This document shows positions 1 through 12,660 of a DNA stretch of 64,000 nucleotides, one piece after another; the first letter of the stretch is position 1; each line of letters begins with the position of its first letter. Both the position numbers and the translations under genes were made by a program. Below the pieces are notes generated by a model, which saw nothing but the letters and a program-made list of their open reading frames with translations, searched no databases and was not told where the DNA came from. The stretch comes from Kudoa neothunni (Eukaryota > Cnidaria): positions 10,292,001-10,356,000 of the forward strand of contig OZ199838.1 in assembly GCA_964304625.1 (NCBI GenBank), written 5' to 3'.

Positions 1-606
1 TTTTCCATCGTCAAATAAAGTGGAATAAAGAACTCCATAGATATTAAACGTCAAAACATCGAAATCTCCTTCCATCAATAAAATATCGCATGGAATCTTT
101 TATCAATTTAAAAGGTATTAAAAAATAACGAGATAGCGCTACTGTTTCTGTTGGCTTTAATTGCAAATCTGAGAGAACAACACCGCATTCGTCATAACTA
201 AAAATAGATAAATTGTCTTATGTTATTCGCCCTCTCCAAGTAAAGATACCTTATGTATGGCTTATAACAACTAGAATCATCCTTGGCTTTAGAAAAATAT
301 GTATAAAATTTCAATGGACCGATTTTATCTTTTGAAGTTTTACTAACAATGAAAATTTATTTCACACATTCAAGAGGTTGGTTCATCCAAATTAAATACC
401 TGATGTGGCGCAGTTTTTGGTGACATGGTTTGCCATTGGCTATCAACTTCACCTCATCAATAATCACTGGCTCTGGAAACACAATAGGTATGTAGTCATT
501 GTCCTATCAACCACATTAATATCCTTATTATAAAATGTGTGAAAAATACTTGTTTTTCCTCTATCGAAATGTTTCCTGAAAATAACAACGATCTCGTTGG
601 CTCCAT
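1..606 (-). CDS. VIRMA: VIRMA/virilizer, N-terminal exons (partial)
   Basis: Virilizer (VIRMA/KIAA1429) is the large scaffold of the nuclear m6A mRNA methyltransferase complex. Five exons read on the minus strand: 550-606, 400-503, 250-342, 143-197 and 1-96, joined by GT/AG introns of 46, 57, 52 and 46 bp. Phases fit exactly (309 nt to the start of exon 5), giving 135 residues so far. The start is the ATG at 604-606, opening MEPTRSLLFSG. Family hallmarks: an LLF-type start, FPEPVIIDEVKLI (family: FPxPVYIxEVRxIP), then YDEC, and IPCDILLMEGDFDVLTFNIYG (family: IPTDGLVLRGWYxxITLAIYG). The gene leaves the window on the left, so most of it is missing. Identification rests on remembered family sequence; the clean splicing makes a real gene likely. 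Confidence 0.78.
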
Positions 607-2169
607 AAATCCTAATGCGCAAATGTATTCAGTCGCTTACTTAATATCCGAGCATTATACCTTATATTATTATGCGATTCATTTGGCTGCTGACGATAAA
701 TTTTTACCACTTCTTTCTTAAAAATTAATAATTAAGATATTTTTTATGATTCTATTTATACATATAAGAGACAATGAGCTAAAAGTTACGAAATTAGTTA
801 GAGCTGTTTTTGTAGACGTGATGGATGCGATAGAGTAGACGATCATTTCATTGTTACACGCTCAATCCATTCAATTGAATCAGCATGAATTGTTTAATTT
901 TTTTAAATCATAAAACTCCATCAACACTTTGATTAGTTTAATTTGCTTCTTAAATGTTTAATAACGTGTCGACAATACAAGCAGATCAATATTCGTGTAC
1001 TGACGATTAGATTATAACTTCTATGGGTACACTTCATTAAACAATCCATTAAAATAATCATATTTAATTTTTCAGGGATAACAACCACTTTAACACACAC
1101 GTAACATTGCGTCGATTCGATAGAATTGTATGTTGGATATGTGGAGGAAATGTGATGTGATTATGCTGAAAAAATCCTTTGTTACATCGCATTACATACT
1201 ATTTGTTGCTTGGTATGCACTTGGGAAATTAATTAATTCAAAATTAGGGGATTAATTCTTCCACGTTAATCTATTCAAATTTTAATCCGACGCTATATCG
1301 TATCAATGACACTTAATCTTCCCATTGTTCCTTTTTTCTACCGAAACTTGTCCGTTCTTTGAAGTAATGTCGATGATGGTTGACCTCATTAAGTTGCCTT
1401 TGGTAAACATTCTAAATTTTATTTGATATAAAAACTTAATTGCACATTGAAATAAAAATGTTTAAAACAAAATCGGAAGAAATAATTACCGCTTGAACCA
1501 ACTTTTACAATTCTTATTATTAATCAATATAAATTTACTATGAGATTATATATATGATTAACATGATTCTACTGTTTTTACAGTCATACCCAGAGTATAC
1601 TGTGAGGTAATGATAAAATACGTAACACTCGAAAGACACAACTTCATACTCATACCTGGATTATGTTTTTACAATTGTTTATAAAATGATCGACCGTAAA
1701 AATTCAACCACAAAAAATGACACTTAATTTTTCACAAAATTTCAGATAAACAGTTATTGTTTTAAAGTTTAATCATTTCCATTTGCCGAACATTCATCTA
1801 ATTTCTAACTTGGTTCAATAGTTAACATGAAATTAGGTTTTTGTTATATTATTATCATATTAATCATTAAATTTTTAATTATCCAAATTAATTACAAACA
1901 ACTGTATATTTTATCCTGGTTTGCTTATTAAGAAACCGATGATTGGAAATTGATTGAATTTCCCGCGTGCTACATAAAATGGATTTCTAAGTTTTCTATA
2001 TGATGATGGATTTGTTCTATTTATAAAAAAATTAAATATTTTTACACATATATGTTTTCAGTAAATACAAATATTTTTCATGCTATAAAAATATGGTATT
2101 ATTCGGCAGTATAAGTGGAATTTTAATTTTATACCATGGGTGACGTGTGGTTCGTAATTTTTTCTTGGT
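607..2169. other. AT-rich intergenic stretch between VIRMA and the receptor locus
   Basis: No coding frame, terminal repeat or RNA gene was recognised. The promoter of VIRMA should lie at its left end, since VIRMA is transcribed leftward from 606, but I see no clear core element. Confidence 0.5.
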
Positions 2170-2621
2170 CTTAATGGGATTACGAACTACCCGTCACCCA
2201 TTGTACAGCGAAAATTTGTCTTATACTTTTAACATTGAAAAAATGCTATCAATAATTATGTGTAATGAAAGACCGCAAAATATGTTACTAAGATACGGTA
2301 ATAATTGAATGTTAAGCGAAAAGATTAACTATACAACAATTGTTGTCGACCTGAGATTACGTGAAAAATTCAATGTCAGTTTTAAGGTTAAATTTTTAAC
2401 GCTCAAATTAATTCGTTTTATTATGCAGCCCTGAAAACAGAGAAGCGATTATAAGATGTGTAAGGTTGTGTTTTTTAGGTGTTACTTAACTTACCTTTAA
2501 ACAAATTTCTACGTCGACTCAAAATATACCCAAAACTTTTCGATATTATTTCATTATATGAGTTGTCTGAATAAACAAACACAGATTTAAAAGTACTGAA
2601 ATAGTAAATAATCAGAAATGA

Positions 2622-4839
2622 TTATTGTTTATATTCGTCTTTTTTTGGGTAGGTATTCTCAAAAAATAATTTTTGATCAAGATCTTGAGCCTGAATATTG
2701 AATCCCATATGACCAGTAACATCTTGGTGTTGGCCGAGAAGGTTCTTCAGTGATGGATAAATAGAACCTTCATATTTCCTCATTTGATTTACAGGCGTAT
2801 TCCAAAGCATTTCTAGAAGTTTTTGATGCTCCTGAGTGATGGGAGCAGTTATGATTTCATGCTGCTGAGATGGTACAACTTGCTCTGATGGGTACGCAGC
2901 GTTGGAGCCTCGAGCTGCAGAATTGCCTTTTTCAGTCATTGCAAAATACTTTTTATCTTTGCATCTTGGATCTATACAATTATTGCTCGTAAGCCTGTAA
3001 ACACATTGAGGCATTAATACCTTTAAATAAATATATAGACACGAGGGGCATCTCTTGTGGTAGGGGGATTTTGAATAAAGCAGTTACCATGCTGATTAGT
3101 TTTATAGAGAATGTTGATAAATTGAACAATAAAGAAATAGCCCTTGTAAATTTTTTTGGTGTAGAAAGGTTTACCTCTGGGTTGTTGCGAAAATAAGGTG
3201 AAGGATGCATCGAAATCGTTAAGTCGTCAAAAATTTTTCGTATATCACAGTTATAGTCAATGAATCGCTGGTATATTTCAACTATATCATCTCTTATACT
3301 TAAAACAAGATTTGGGTTTTCCAGGTCGTCATGTTCGTTTGGTGTCAACAACATTATCAAACGCAGAAACATCAAATCTATAGTATCAATATTGATTTGG
3401 TTCATTTTTTCCACTAAATTTTTATTGACGCATGTGACAAATGATCCCAGCTGATTGGAGGGAGTATTTAAGGTGACTAACCAATATTCTGGGAATAACA
3501 AATACTCTCCAATATTCTGCCAAACAAACGACTATTCACTATCAACAAATAATAAAATATAATTACGATATTATTTCCTAAACAAGACCATATATTTTCG
3601 GAACCATGCTTATATGTTCGAAAGGCCAGTCCAAGGATTACACAGTCAGCAATTCGGCTTTGTAAAAGTATTTTTTTATCATTGACTGAGATTTTATTTA
3701 AGAGAGGAATAAAGCCAACCCATTGTAAAATATCAGAAATATCATTTTCCAGCAGTTGCATTAGAATGTTTTTATCGTTCACTAAAACATAAACCCTGTG
3801 TTTGTTAGAATATGGTATCTTAGTGAAGTAGGCAGCTAAAGAATTATAATCCAAATATTAAAAAATTAGGCATACTTTCTGGAGTAATCTCTGGATTACA
3901 AACAAGTTGGGATATTGCGTACAAATCTTCTGACGTTTGTAATTGAATGTGTTTGTTACAGTTATTGATTACTTCTTGTGCTCTTTTTACTGAAATCACG
4001 CTTGTATTTTGTGATCCCCATCTTTGGGTTGATGGGGTATTAGCCACCTTAGGCATGTCCATTGACATTACGTTTTTGGTTGTTGGTTGGTTTTCGCTCT
4101 GCATTGACACATTGTTTCTGCTTACTTCATCAGAAGACCGAGGAAGGGAATTTTTTAAATTGGGTTTTTTTTTCCATAGAAATAGCTATAGCATAAACAG
4201 AAAAAATTAGCAGTATATCAACCAATATGTTACACATTTCTATTCGTATATATAAATAGCGGTTTAAATTAATTATATGCAACAATTTGATCTTTATTTA
4301 TTGGTGTTATCAAAAAAAGACTTACGGATTTTTTATTAAACTTTGCGGTTAGCATGATTATTTATTGTAAACCGTTTTACCCTAAGCATTCATAGTTAAA
4401 CATAGAGTTAATATTACAACAACCAATTTAATGTAAATATATATTCTTATTTGATGTATCAATTAGAAAATAATAACCTTCAACTTTCATTCCTACATCT
4501 AGGCATTTTCTAAGTCGACAACTCTTGCAATCGTTTCTATCGTCGAGTGTAATTACACAGGTATCACCATATTCACAATATGGAATGGTACCCTTTCTGA
4601 CGATCCTTCGGAAAAAAGACTTACAGCCTTGACAAGAAACAACTCCAAAGGTTCTATTACGCGTCAGTTCGCCACATACAACACATACTACGATTTCTGG
4701 GCTGGTATAATTATTTTTTTCTTCATCGCTGGAACAAAAAATATTTATATAAGATAATAAATTGAAATAAAATAATATAAAAATAATTAGACAACTTGTA
4801 CTTTGTTGATGTGGTTGTTGGCGTCGAGGGAGAGGACAT
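2622..4839 (-). CDS. Nuclear receptor gene A, first assembly copy
   Basis: This is the same gene as 8269-10485, described there. The first exon is 4802-4839 (ATG at 4837-4839), then a 73-bp intron. The DNA-binding-domain exon runs down from 4728; hinge and ligand-domain exons follow to the stop at 2622. A homopolymer T run near 4166-4178 is longer here than in the second copy and breaks the hinge-exon frame. I take that as sequencing or assembly error at a contig end rather than real divergence, so this copy should not be counted as a second gene without proof. Confidence 0.6.
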
Positions 4840-7024
4840 CGCACTTGGTAACGTGACGAAAAAATATTTATTGGAACGATCAACCAAAAACAAAGTATAC
4901 AACTTAAATTGCCTCGAATCTAAAAGCTCAAAAAAGTGGATTAAGCACTGTGCAGTATTTCGAATGAAAAGTGTCGAATGGCTTAAACAAGAAGGAACTT
5001 GGGAGATGTCGAAATTTAACTAAAATATTGGCCTTAATCCCCCTCCTAATTTAATAATTGAGAGCATTATAATCTACGAAATTATGAGTACAATATTGGG
5101 TTTCTATAATAACCATTTCGAATCGTTTTATAAGGGTAAGGGGATAGTAGTACTATATTTTGTCTATATTATCATTCTTAATCTATTAAGTATACTAAAA
5201 GGTTGCGTTAGTGAGTTACCATGTATACGTCTGTGTACATCAAATATCACGGCTGAGACAATAGCACTATCCATGATGTGGAAACGTCTCTTGGATCAAA
5301 TCTACATGCCAATGATAAAATTTTATTCTTTTATTATTACACATACTAATATATTTTCACTACTTTATTCATGAAAATATAAGACATTTTTTTATTATGG
5401 AATTGGTGGAAAGAAAATTAGTTGATGCTACCTACAAAATTATCCTCGAATATAACGATATTATGAAGTTTTGCGTTAATAATTAATTTAAAACAAGTTT
5501 TGAAACTTAAAAATTTTATAAAAAATGCTATTTAATTCATCCTTTGTAAAGCTGAATAATTAATTGGTCATTCGTCTTTTAAATGAACGATACTCATCCT
5601 TTCCTAGAGTTCAAATTCTAGCTTAATCGGCTACGTCTGGATTTAAATGCATAAAAAATATGTTAGATTAGCTAAGATTACGTGTTACAATTGACATTAT
5701 TTCCAACCATCTATTAATAAGAATATCAACGTTTGTTAAATAAAATATATATTCATTTTTTAAATATAGTATTTGATCACAACAATAATTTTAAAATTAT
5801 GTAGAGGCAAGTATTTTAAAATGTATTAATTAAATCATAATCATTTTTTTGGTATCAAAGTGGTAAAATGCGTTGTATTATGACCGGATAATCTCAAGTC
5901 TGTTTTCGCGACAGCCGTGTCTATCCAAAAATTCCTAATTATCAAAGACTTTCAAGTATTCGAAGATGGCATAATAAACAAACGTATTGAAACTCTCTCT
6001 ATATTGGCCGGTTACGTGGGCCCCAACAAAATATCCTCTTTTGTGCGCTTTTTAATTTTTTTTCGGTCAAATAATTATTCCATTCAAAAAAAAGAAATAA
6101 GGTATAATTTTCAAGCCTCCTTAAATCTATGTTTGAGCTTAGTCATAATTCCTTAATCTCATTTACGTGTTGTCGTTGTCATGTATCAGAAAATCATCCC
6201 TTTTTAGTATTACATCGTTTTTTCATAATTTTTATGTGTTATATTCGTATATTTTAATCGCAGGATATAAAAAAATTCTCTACATCACGAATACTGAATG
6301 TCTAATGTGGTACGAATGAAATAAATAGCTTCCGGGTAGTTATAATCATGAAATTATTTGCTCTTAAATTTAAATCTCTGTTAATGTATGTAACCAATAA
6401 AGCATGTTATATATAATCATACATAATCCTATTGTATATATTTAACATCTATTAATTATCAATAGAATTTCTGTAGATATTTGAAACTTGGGCGAAATCT
6501 CAACTTACCTATTTAATAGCGATTGGATAGCCAAACCTTTTTCATTTTTAAGAACACAATAAGCAATCAGTATTATATTGTTTCTAAATACATCATTTAC
6601 TTTATATGTATTGATTGAGCAGTAGCATTATGTAAATCAGAGAGCGTTTTGTGAATTTTGAGACAATAAGAATTAAAATACGATAGAGAATAACAGAAAT
6701 AAAAGTCACTCGATTAGCCAGCGTTACGCAGATTTCTAGGTGACAACTTGCCGATTTAATGGTATTTTTATTCTCGAATGTCAACCGAATTAAATGAAAA
6801 AACAAAAATATTACTGATACTTAACAAATATAAATGTTATTACATATAATACACTGGGATTGACAACTGTCTTATAGTTTTAATCATAAAGATCAAATAT
6901 TAAAAATAGTAGGTGTTAGGTCTAATTTGAATAGATTTTCTTTGAATTTATGTCATTTTTGGAAATTGGAGATAGACCGAAAATTATAAAATAATATTTT
7001 AAGATGAAGAGAGAGTTATTGAAT
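4840..7024. other. Spacer between receptor genes A and B (first copy)
   Basis: AT-rich spacer, repeated at 10486-12660. A 96-codon open frame at 5084-5374 (+) has two hydrophobic runs but resembles nothing I know, and its codon content is not convincing. No transposon ends were recognised. Confidence 0.4.
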
Positions 7025-7616
7025 TTAATTATCTGTAGGTAGACGTTTGTTAGTTCCAGTATTTGATGCCCGATTGAAATTTTGAAGTTGAGCGCTAGCC
7101 CCATTATGTCCGGCAACATTTTGGAAGTTATGATGAGTCAACAAACTTGAAAAAATGTCACTCCCATAATCATCAATTTGATTGATTCCAATGTTTTGAA
7201 GCGCAGATAAAATATGCTGGTATTCCTGATAGTTGGGATTAATAGTGAGATCAGGTTGTTGGGGTTGAAAAGTTTCGGCTTGTTGGGTTGCAATGTTGGA
7301 ACCTGGAGGGGTAATATTGTGAAAATTAGCCATATCAAGATATCTCTTTAACTTTGACCTTGAATCTATCCACAATTTGAGTCAAGTTAAGATATTTTTA
7401 ATACTTGAAAAGTTTTTACCGTTGAAAATATAAGTAAAGGTTGAGGGAAGAACCTGTACCGGTAAAAGTTGATAAAAGTCAACCACCTCATCAACGAGCT
7501 TTGCTGAGATATTTTGTGAGATTGAAGAGCAAAGAGATAGTTTTTGCGAATTTGTTCCCTACAGAATGTGTTTTTTGAGGATCGTTAGCAATGTAAGGAG
7601 AAGGTTGAAGAGCAAC
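7025..7616 (-). pseudogene. Nuclear receptor gene B, 3' part cut by the assembly gap
   Basis: This is the last exon (7025-7375 region) and part of the preceding ligand-domain exon of gene B, complete at 12661-14886. It ends at the N gap. Relative to the second copy it carries extra bases in T runs (near 7393 and 7513), which break the exon frame here only. It is probably not a biological pseudogene but the ragged end of a contig that overlaps the next one. Confidence 0.7.
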
Positions 7617-7816
7617 NNNNNNNNNNNNNNNNNNNNNNNNNNNNNNNNNNNNNNNNNNNNNNNNNNNNNNNNNNNNNNNNNNNNNNNNNNNNNNNNNNNN
7701 NNNNNNNNNNNNNNNNNNNNNNNNNNNNNNNNNNNNNNNNNNNNNNNNNNNNNNNNNNNNNNNNNNNNNNNNNNNNNNNNNNNNNNNNNNNNNNNNNNNN
7801 NNNNNNNNNNNNNNNN
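7617..7816. other. Assembly gap of 200 N
   Basis: An exact run of 200 N. The sequence resumes with the same bases found at 2170, so a conventional gap size was inserted although the flanking contigs overlap. Confidence 0.98.
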
Positions 7817-8268
7817 CTTAATGGGATTACGAACTACCCGTCACCCATTGTACAGCGAAAATTTGTCTTATACTTTTAACATTGAAAAAATGCTATCAAT
7901 AATTATGTGTAATGAAAGACCGCAAAATATGTTACTAAGATACGGTAATAATTGAATGTTAAGCGAAAAGATTAACTATACAACAATTGTTGTCGACCTG
8001 AGATTACGTGAAAAATTCAATGTCAGTTTTAAGGTTAAATTTTTAACGCTCAAATTAATTCGTTTTATTATGCAGCCCTGAAAACAGAGAAGCGATTATA
8101 AGATGTGTAAGGTTGTGTTTTTTAGGTGTTACTTAACTTACCTTTAAACAAATTTCTACGTCGACTCAAAATATACCCAAAACTTTTCGATATTATTTCA
8201 TTATATGAGTTGTCTGAATAAACAAACACAGATTTAAAAGTACTGAAATAGTAAATAATCAGAAATGA

Positions 8269-10485
8269 TTATTGTTTATATTCGTCTTTTTTTGGGTAGG
8301 TATTCTCAAAAAATAATTTTTGATCAAGATCTTGAGCCTGAATATTGAATCCCATATGACCAGTAACATCTTGGTGTTGGCCGAGAAGGTTCTTCAGTGA
8401 TGGATAAATAGAACCTTCATATTTCCTCATTTGATTTACAGGCGTATTCCAAAGCATTTCTAGAAGTTTTTGATGCTCCTGAGTGATGGGAGCAGTTATG
8501 ATTTCATGCTGCTGAGATGGTACAACTTGCTCTGATGGGTACGCAGCGTTGGAGCCTCGAGCTGCAGAATTGCCTTTTTCAGTCATTGCAAAATACTTTT
8601 TATCTTTGCATCTTGGATCTATACAATTATTGCTCGTAAGCCTGTAAACACATTGAGGCATTAATACCTTTAAATAAATATATAGACACGAGGGGCATCT
8701 CTTGTGGTAGGGGGATTTTGAATAAAGCAGTTACCATGCTGATTAGTTTTATAGAGAATGTTGATAAATTGAACAATAAAGAAATAGCCCTTGTAAATTT
8801 TTTTGGTGTAGAAAGGTTTACCTCTGGGTTGTTGCGAAAATAAGGTGAAGGATGCATCGAAATCGTTAAGTCGTCAAAAATTTTTCGTATATCACAGTTA
8901 TAGTCAATGAATCGCTGGTATATTTCAACTATATCATCTCTTATACTTAAAACAAGATTTGGGTTTTCCAGGTCGTCATGTTCGTTTGGTGTCAACAACA
9001 TTATCAAACGCAGAAACATCAAATCTATAGTATCAATATTGATTTGGTTCATTTTTTCCACTAAATTTTTATTGACGCATGTGACAAATGATCCCAGCTG
9101 ATTGGAGGGAGTATTTAAGGTGACTAACCAATATTCTGGGAATAACAAATACTCTCCAATATTCTGCCAAACAAACGACTATTCACTATCAACAAATAAT
9201 AAAATATAATTACGATATTATTTCCTAAACAAGACCATATATTTTCGGAACCATGCTTATATGTTCGAAAGGCCAGTCCAAGGATTACACAGTCAGCAAT
9301 TCGGCTTTGTAAAAGTATTTTTTTATCATTGACTGAGATTTTATTTAAGAGAGGAATAAAGCCAACCCATTGTAAAATATCAGAAATATCATTTTCCAGC
9401 AGTTGCATTAGAATGTTTTTATCGTTCACTAAAACATAAACCCTGTGTTTGTTAGAATATGGTATCTTAGTGAAGTAGGCAGCTAAAGAATTATAATCCA
9501 AATATTAAAAAATTAGGCATACTTTCTGGAGTAATCTCTGGATTACAAACAAGTTGGGATATTGCGTACAAATCTTCTGACGTTTGTAATTGAATGTGTT
9601 TGTTACAGTTATTGATTACTTCTTGTGCTCTTTTTACTGAAATCACGCTTGTATTTTGTGATCCCCATCTTTGGGTTGATGGGGTATTAGCCACCTTAGG
9701 CATGTCCATTGACATTACGTTTTTGGTTGTTGGTTGGTTTTCGCTCTGCATTGACACATTGTTTCTGCTTACTTCATCAGAAGACCGAGGAAGGGAATTT
9801 TTTAAATTGGGTTTTTTTTCCATAGAAATAGCTATAGCATAAACAGAAAAAATTAGCAGTATATCAACCAATATGTTACACATTTCTATTCGTATATATA
9901 AATAGCGGTTTAAATTAATTATATGCAACAATTTGATCTTTATTTATTGGTGTTATCAAAAAAAGACTTACGGATTTTTTATTAAACTTTGCGGTTAGCA
10001 TGATTATTTATTGTAAACCGTTTTACCCTAAGCATTCATAGTTAAACATAGAGTTAATATTACAACAACCAATTTAATGTAAATATATATTCTTATTTGA
10101 TGTATCAATTAGAAAATAATAACCTTCAACTTTCATTCCTACATCTAGGCATTTTCTAAGTCGACAACTCTTGCAATCGTTTCTATCGTCGAGTGTAATT
10201 ACACAGGTATCACCATATTCACAATATGGAATGGTACCCTTTCTGACGATCCTTCGGAAAAAAGACTTACAGCCTTGACAAGAAACAACTCCAAAGGTTC
10301 TATTACGCGTCAGTTCGCCACATACAACACATACTACGATTTCTGGGCTGGTATAATTATTTTTTTCTTCATCGCTGGAACAAAAAATATTTATATAAGA
10401 TAATAAATTGAAATAAAATAATATAAAAATAATTAGACAACTTGTACTTTGTTGATGTGGTTGTTGGCGTCGAGGGAGAGGACAT
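8269..10485 (-). CDS. Divergent nuclear receptor, gene A (better copy)
   Basis: A ligand-regulated transcription factor by family. Exon 1 (ATG at 10483-10485) codes a Ser/Thr/Pro leader, MSSPSTPTTTST. The next exon holds a full C4-C4 DNA-binding domain: CVVCG, then P-box SCQGCKSFFRR, then C-x5-C-x9-C-x2-C ending in RKCLDVGMKVEG. A polar hinge exon follows. The ligand-domain exons contain FIPLLNKISVNDKKILL and ILGLAFRTYKHGS, the usual helix 3-5 signature region, then a long helical exon and a Gln-rich C-terminal exon ending at 8269. Introns are short; the last is about 49 bp. The FRR-VRK run suggests an NR2-like ancestry, but the P-box (CQGCKS for the usual CEGCKG) and ligand domain are too divergent for an orthologue name. 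Gene B lies directly upstream with the same intron positions. Confidence 0.85.
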
Positions 10486-12660
10486 CGCACTTGGTAACGT
10501 GACGAAAAAATATTTATTGGAACGATCAACCAAAAACAAAGTATACAACTTAAATTGCCTCGAATCTAAAAGCTCAAAAAAGTGGATTAAGCACTGTGCA
10601 GTATTTCGAATGAAAAGTGTCGAATGGCTTAAACAAGAAGGAACTTGGGAGATGTCGAAATTTAACTAAAATATTGGCCTTAATCCCCCTCCTAATTTAA
10701 TAATTGAGAGCATTATAATCTACGAAATTATGAGTACAATATTGGGTTTCTATAATAACCATTTCGAATCGTTTTATAAGGGTAAGGGGATAGTAGTACT
10801 ATATTTTGTCTATATTATCATTCTTAATCTATTAAGTATACTAAAAGGTTGCGTTAGTGAGTTACCATGTATACGTCTGTGTACATCAAATATCACGGCT
10901 GAGACAATAGCACTATCCATGATGTGGAAACGTCTCTTGGATCAAATCTACATGCCAATGATAAAATTTTATTCTTTTATTATTACACATACTAATATAT
11001 TTTCACTACTTTATTCATGAAAATATAAGACATTTTTTTATTATGGAATTGGTGGAAAGAAAATTAGTTGATGCTACCTACAAAATTATCCTCGAATATA
11101 ACGATATTATGAAGTTTTGCGTTAATAATTAATTTAAAACAAGTTTTGAAACTTAAAAATTTATAAAAAATGCTATTTAATTCATCCTTTGTAAAGCTGA
11201 ATAATTAATTGGTCATTCGTCTTTTAAATGAACGATACTCATCCTTTCCTAGAGTTCAAATTCTAGCTTAATCGGCTACGTCTGGATTTAAATGCATAAA
11301 AATATGTTAGATTAGCTAAGATTACGTGTTACAATTGACATTATTTCCAACCATCTATTAATAAGAATATCAACGTTTGTTAAATAAAATATATATTCAT
11401 TTTTTAAATATAGTATTTGATCACAACAATAATTTTAAAATTATGTAGAGGCAAGTATTTTAAAATGTATTAATTAAATCATAATCATTTTTTTGGTATC
11501 AAAGTGGTAAAATGCGTTGTATTATGACCGGATAATCTCAAGTCTGTTTTCGCGACAGCCGTGTCTATCCAAAAATTCCTAATTATCAAAGACTTTCAAG
11601 TATTCGAAGATGGCATAATAAACAAACGTATTGAACTCTCTTATATTGGCCGGTTACGTGGGCCCAACAAAATATCCTCTTTTGTGCGCTTTTTAATTTT
11701 TTTCGGTCAAATAATTATTCCATTCAAAAAAAAGAAATAAGGTATAATTTTCAAGCCTCCTTAAATCTATGTTTGAGCTTAGTCATAATTCCTTAATCTC
11801 ATTTACGTGTTGTCGTTGTCATGTATCAGAAAATCATCCCTTTTTAGTATTACATCGTTTTTCATAATTTTTATGTGTTATATTCGTATATTTTAATCGC
11901 AGGATATAAAAAAATTCTCTACATCACGAATACTGAATGTCTAATGTGGTACGAATGAAATAAATAGCTTCCGGGTAGTTTAATCATGAAATTATTTGCT
12001 CTTAAATTTAAATCTCTGTTAATTTATGTAACCAATAAAGCATGTTATATATAATCATACATAATCCTATTGTATATATTTAACATCTATTAATTATCAA
12101 TAGAATTTCTGTAGATATTTGAAACTTGGGCGAAATCTCAACTTACCTATTTAATAGCGATTGGATAGCCAAACCTTTTCATTTTTAAGAACACAATAAG
12201 CAATCAGTATTATATTGTTTCTAAATACATCATTTACTTTATATGTATTGATTGAGCAGTAGCATTATGTAAATCAGAGAGCGTTTTGTGAATTTTGAGA
12301 CAATAAGAATTAAAATACGATAGAGAATAACAGAAATAAAAGTCACTCGATTAGCCAGCGTTACGCAGATTTCTAGGTGACAACTTGCCGATTTAATGGT
12401 ATTTTTATTCTCGAATGTCAACCGAATTAAATGAAAAACAAAAATATTACTGATACTTAACAAATATAAATGTTATTACATATAATACACTGGGATTGAC
12501 AACTGTCTTATAGTTTTAATCATAAAGATCAAATATTAAAAATAGTAGGTGTTAGGTCTAATTTGAATAGATTTTCTTTGAATTTATGTCATTTTTGGAA
12601 ATTGGAGATAGACCGAAAATTATAAAATAATATTTTAAGATGAAGAGAGAGTTATTGAAT
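10486..12660. other. Spacer between receptor genes A and B (second copy)
   Basis: Same content as 4840-7024: AT-rich, no recognised gene or element. The promoter of gene A should lie at its left end, near 10486-10700. Confidence 0.4.

Larger units (their letters stand above)
2170..7616. repeat. First copy of a duplicated 5.4-kb contig overlap
   Basis: This segment (5447 bp) is repeated at 7817-13250 (5434 bp) in the same orientation. The copies differ mainly by one- or two-base length changes in homopolymers, usually longer here, plus rare substitutions. The segment stops exactly at the N gap and the second copy begins exactly after it. That is the signature of two overlapping contig ends placed side by side. 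It contains receptor gene A and a truncated 3' part of gene B, some of whose frames are broken only in this copy. Confidence 0.9.

Noticed and set aside
5084-5374. 96-codon plus-strand gene (also at 10730-11020)
   Set aside because: Open in both assembly copies, but those are the same DNA; AT-driven composition and no recognisable domain.
2622-10485. Four nuclear-receptor genes
   Set aside because: Copies on either side of the gap are nearly identical and share boundaries with it; counted as two genes plus an assembly repeat.
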